Positions 19,738-20,072 of a stretch of 20,072 nucleotides of DNA are shown here, piece after piece. The stretch comes from Phellopilus nigrolimitatus. Its lineage: Eukaryota > Basidiomycota > Agaricomycetes > Hymenochaetales > Hymenochaetaceae. Made by a program: the position numbers and the translations under genes. The notes beneath the pieces are model-generated. The model did no database searches and was not told where the DNA came from. It saw only the letters and a list, made by a program, of their open reading frames with translations. Location: the NCBI GenBank assembly GCA_021029095.1, contig JAJOHG010000436.1, positions 1 through 20,072 of the forward strand. The letters are read 5' to 3'. Each line of letters begins with the position of its first letter. Positions within the stretch are counted from its first letter, which is position 1.

Positions 19738-20072
19738 ATGAAGAAAACGCGATCGGATTTCGGTGAGTTGAATAATGGCCACCGTACTGATGGTCACAAT
19801 GAGCGCTACAATTCGTGGGCTCTCCAAACTGTCGATCACTCACCTCAAAAGGTCACGGTCTTGTCTTTTCTGTCGTATCTTCGACCTGTCCGGAGGTTTG
19901 TTTTTTCTGAGGCCACAGCTGTCGTGACACGTTTTGAAACATCCGAACGATTGTGAGTTTTCCCGATTAGAAATTGATGTGATCGTCGACCACAGCAGAT
20001 CGTCAAATTTGCACACGTATGCTTCTTACCCATTTGTTACTTTCGAACTCCCGCAGACTATCTTATTTCATC
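19738..20072 (+). CDS. Possible 5' part of an unidentified gene running off the right edge
   Basis: Tentative. An ATG at 19738 with a purine at -3 opens a frame (MKKTRSDFGELNNGHRTDGH onward) that stays open to 19952. There a GTGAGT donor is followed after 43 or 46 bp by a CAGCAG double acceptor (ending 19995 or 19998). Either acceptor restores a frame open to the window end (SSNLHTYASYPFVTF). The two acceptors differ by exactly one codon. No domain is recognisable, and the first exon has ordinary composition. An upstream in-frame ATG at 19714 is an alternative start. This could equally be a chance open frame. Confidence 0.22.

Noticed and set aside
1..20072. A defence, secretion, biosynthetic or mobile-element system
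   Set aside because: Most genes are conserved eukaryotic housekeeping genes of unrelated function; no reverse transcriptase, transposase, polyketide or peptide synthetase, CRISPR repeat or long terminal repeat is visible.

Overview
This window reads as nuclear DNA of a filamentous basidiomycete, most likely an agaricomycete. Every gene is cut by short introns (mostly 46-90 bp, GT...AG), genes are closely packed on both strands, and the left-edge gene belongs to a family (DUF6697) that I know only from Agaricomycetes. No bacterial, phage, CRISPR or intact transposon feature is visible. Exon borders were set by hand: reading frames were joined so that family-conserved residues stay in phase. 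For four genes (CLASP, PCP1, TRS20 and ERB1) the summed exons give a whole number of codons.

Layout from left to right. (1) 1-1451 +, the 3' part of a DUF6697 gene. (2) 1724-6160 +, an 11-exon gene for a CLASP/Stu1 microtubule-rescue protein of 1298 aa. (3) 6404-8642, a gene-poor stretch. Its minus strand holds a decayed copy of a rhomboid protease gene (about 6404-7145), colinear with the spliced message of the intact rhomboid gene next door. A T14/G13 homopolymer junction and a weaker second rhomboid-like fragment follow. (4) 8643-9968 -, an intact mitochondrial rhomboid protease (PCP1/PARL type, 345 aa). It is divergent from (5) 10116-10834 +, the TRAPP subunit TRS20/sedlin (181 aa); the 147-bp shared promoter carries three ACGCGT boxes. 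(6) 11243-12726 +, a 454-aa Q/S/P-rich fungal protein of unknown function, followed by about 1.7 kb without a convincing gene, much of it strongly pyrimidine-rich. (7) 14450-17172 -, ribosome-biogenesis factor ERB1/BOP1 (763 aa). It is divergent across 209 bp from (8) 17382-19323 +, actin-related protein ARP4, whose last codons need a one-base correction to stay in the conserved frame. (9) The right edge may hold the first exons of another plus-strand gene.

Most genes are housekeeping: microtubule dynamics, mitochondrial proteolysis, vesicle tethering, 60S ribosome assembly and chromatin remodelling. They are not a pathway cluster. The two divergent pairs (PCP1/TRS20 and ERB1/ARP4) probably share regulatory DNA. 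The most unusual items are the intron-poor rhomboid relic, the ARP4 frameshift and the clustered ACGCGT boxes.
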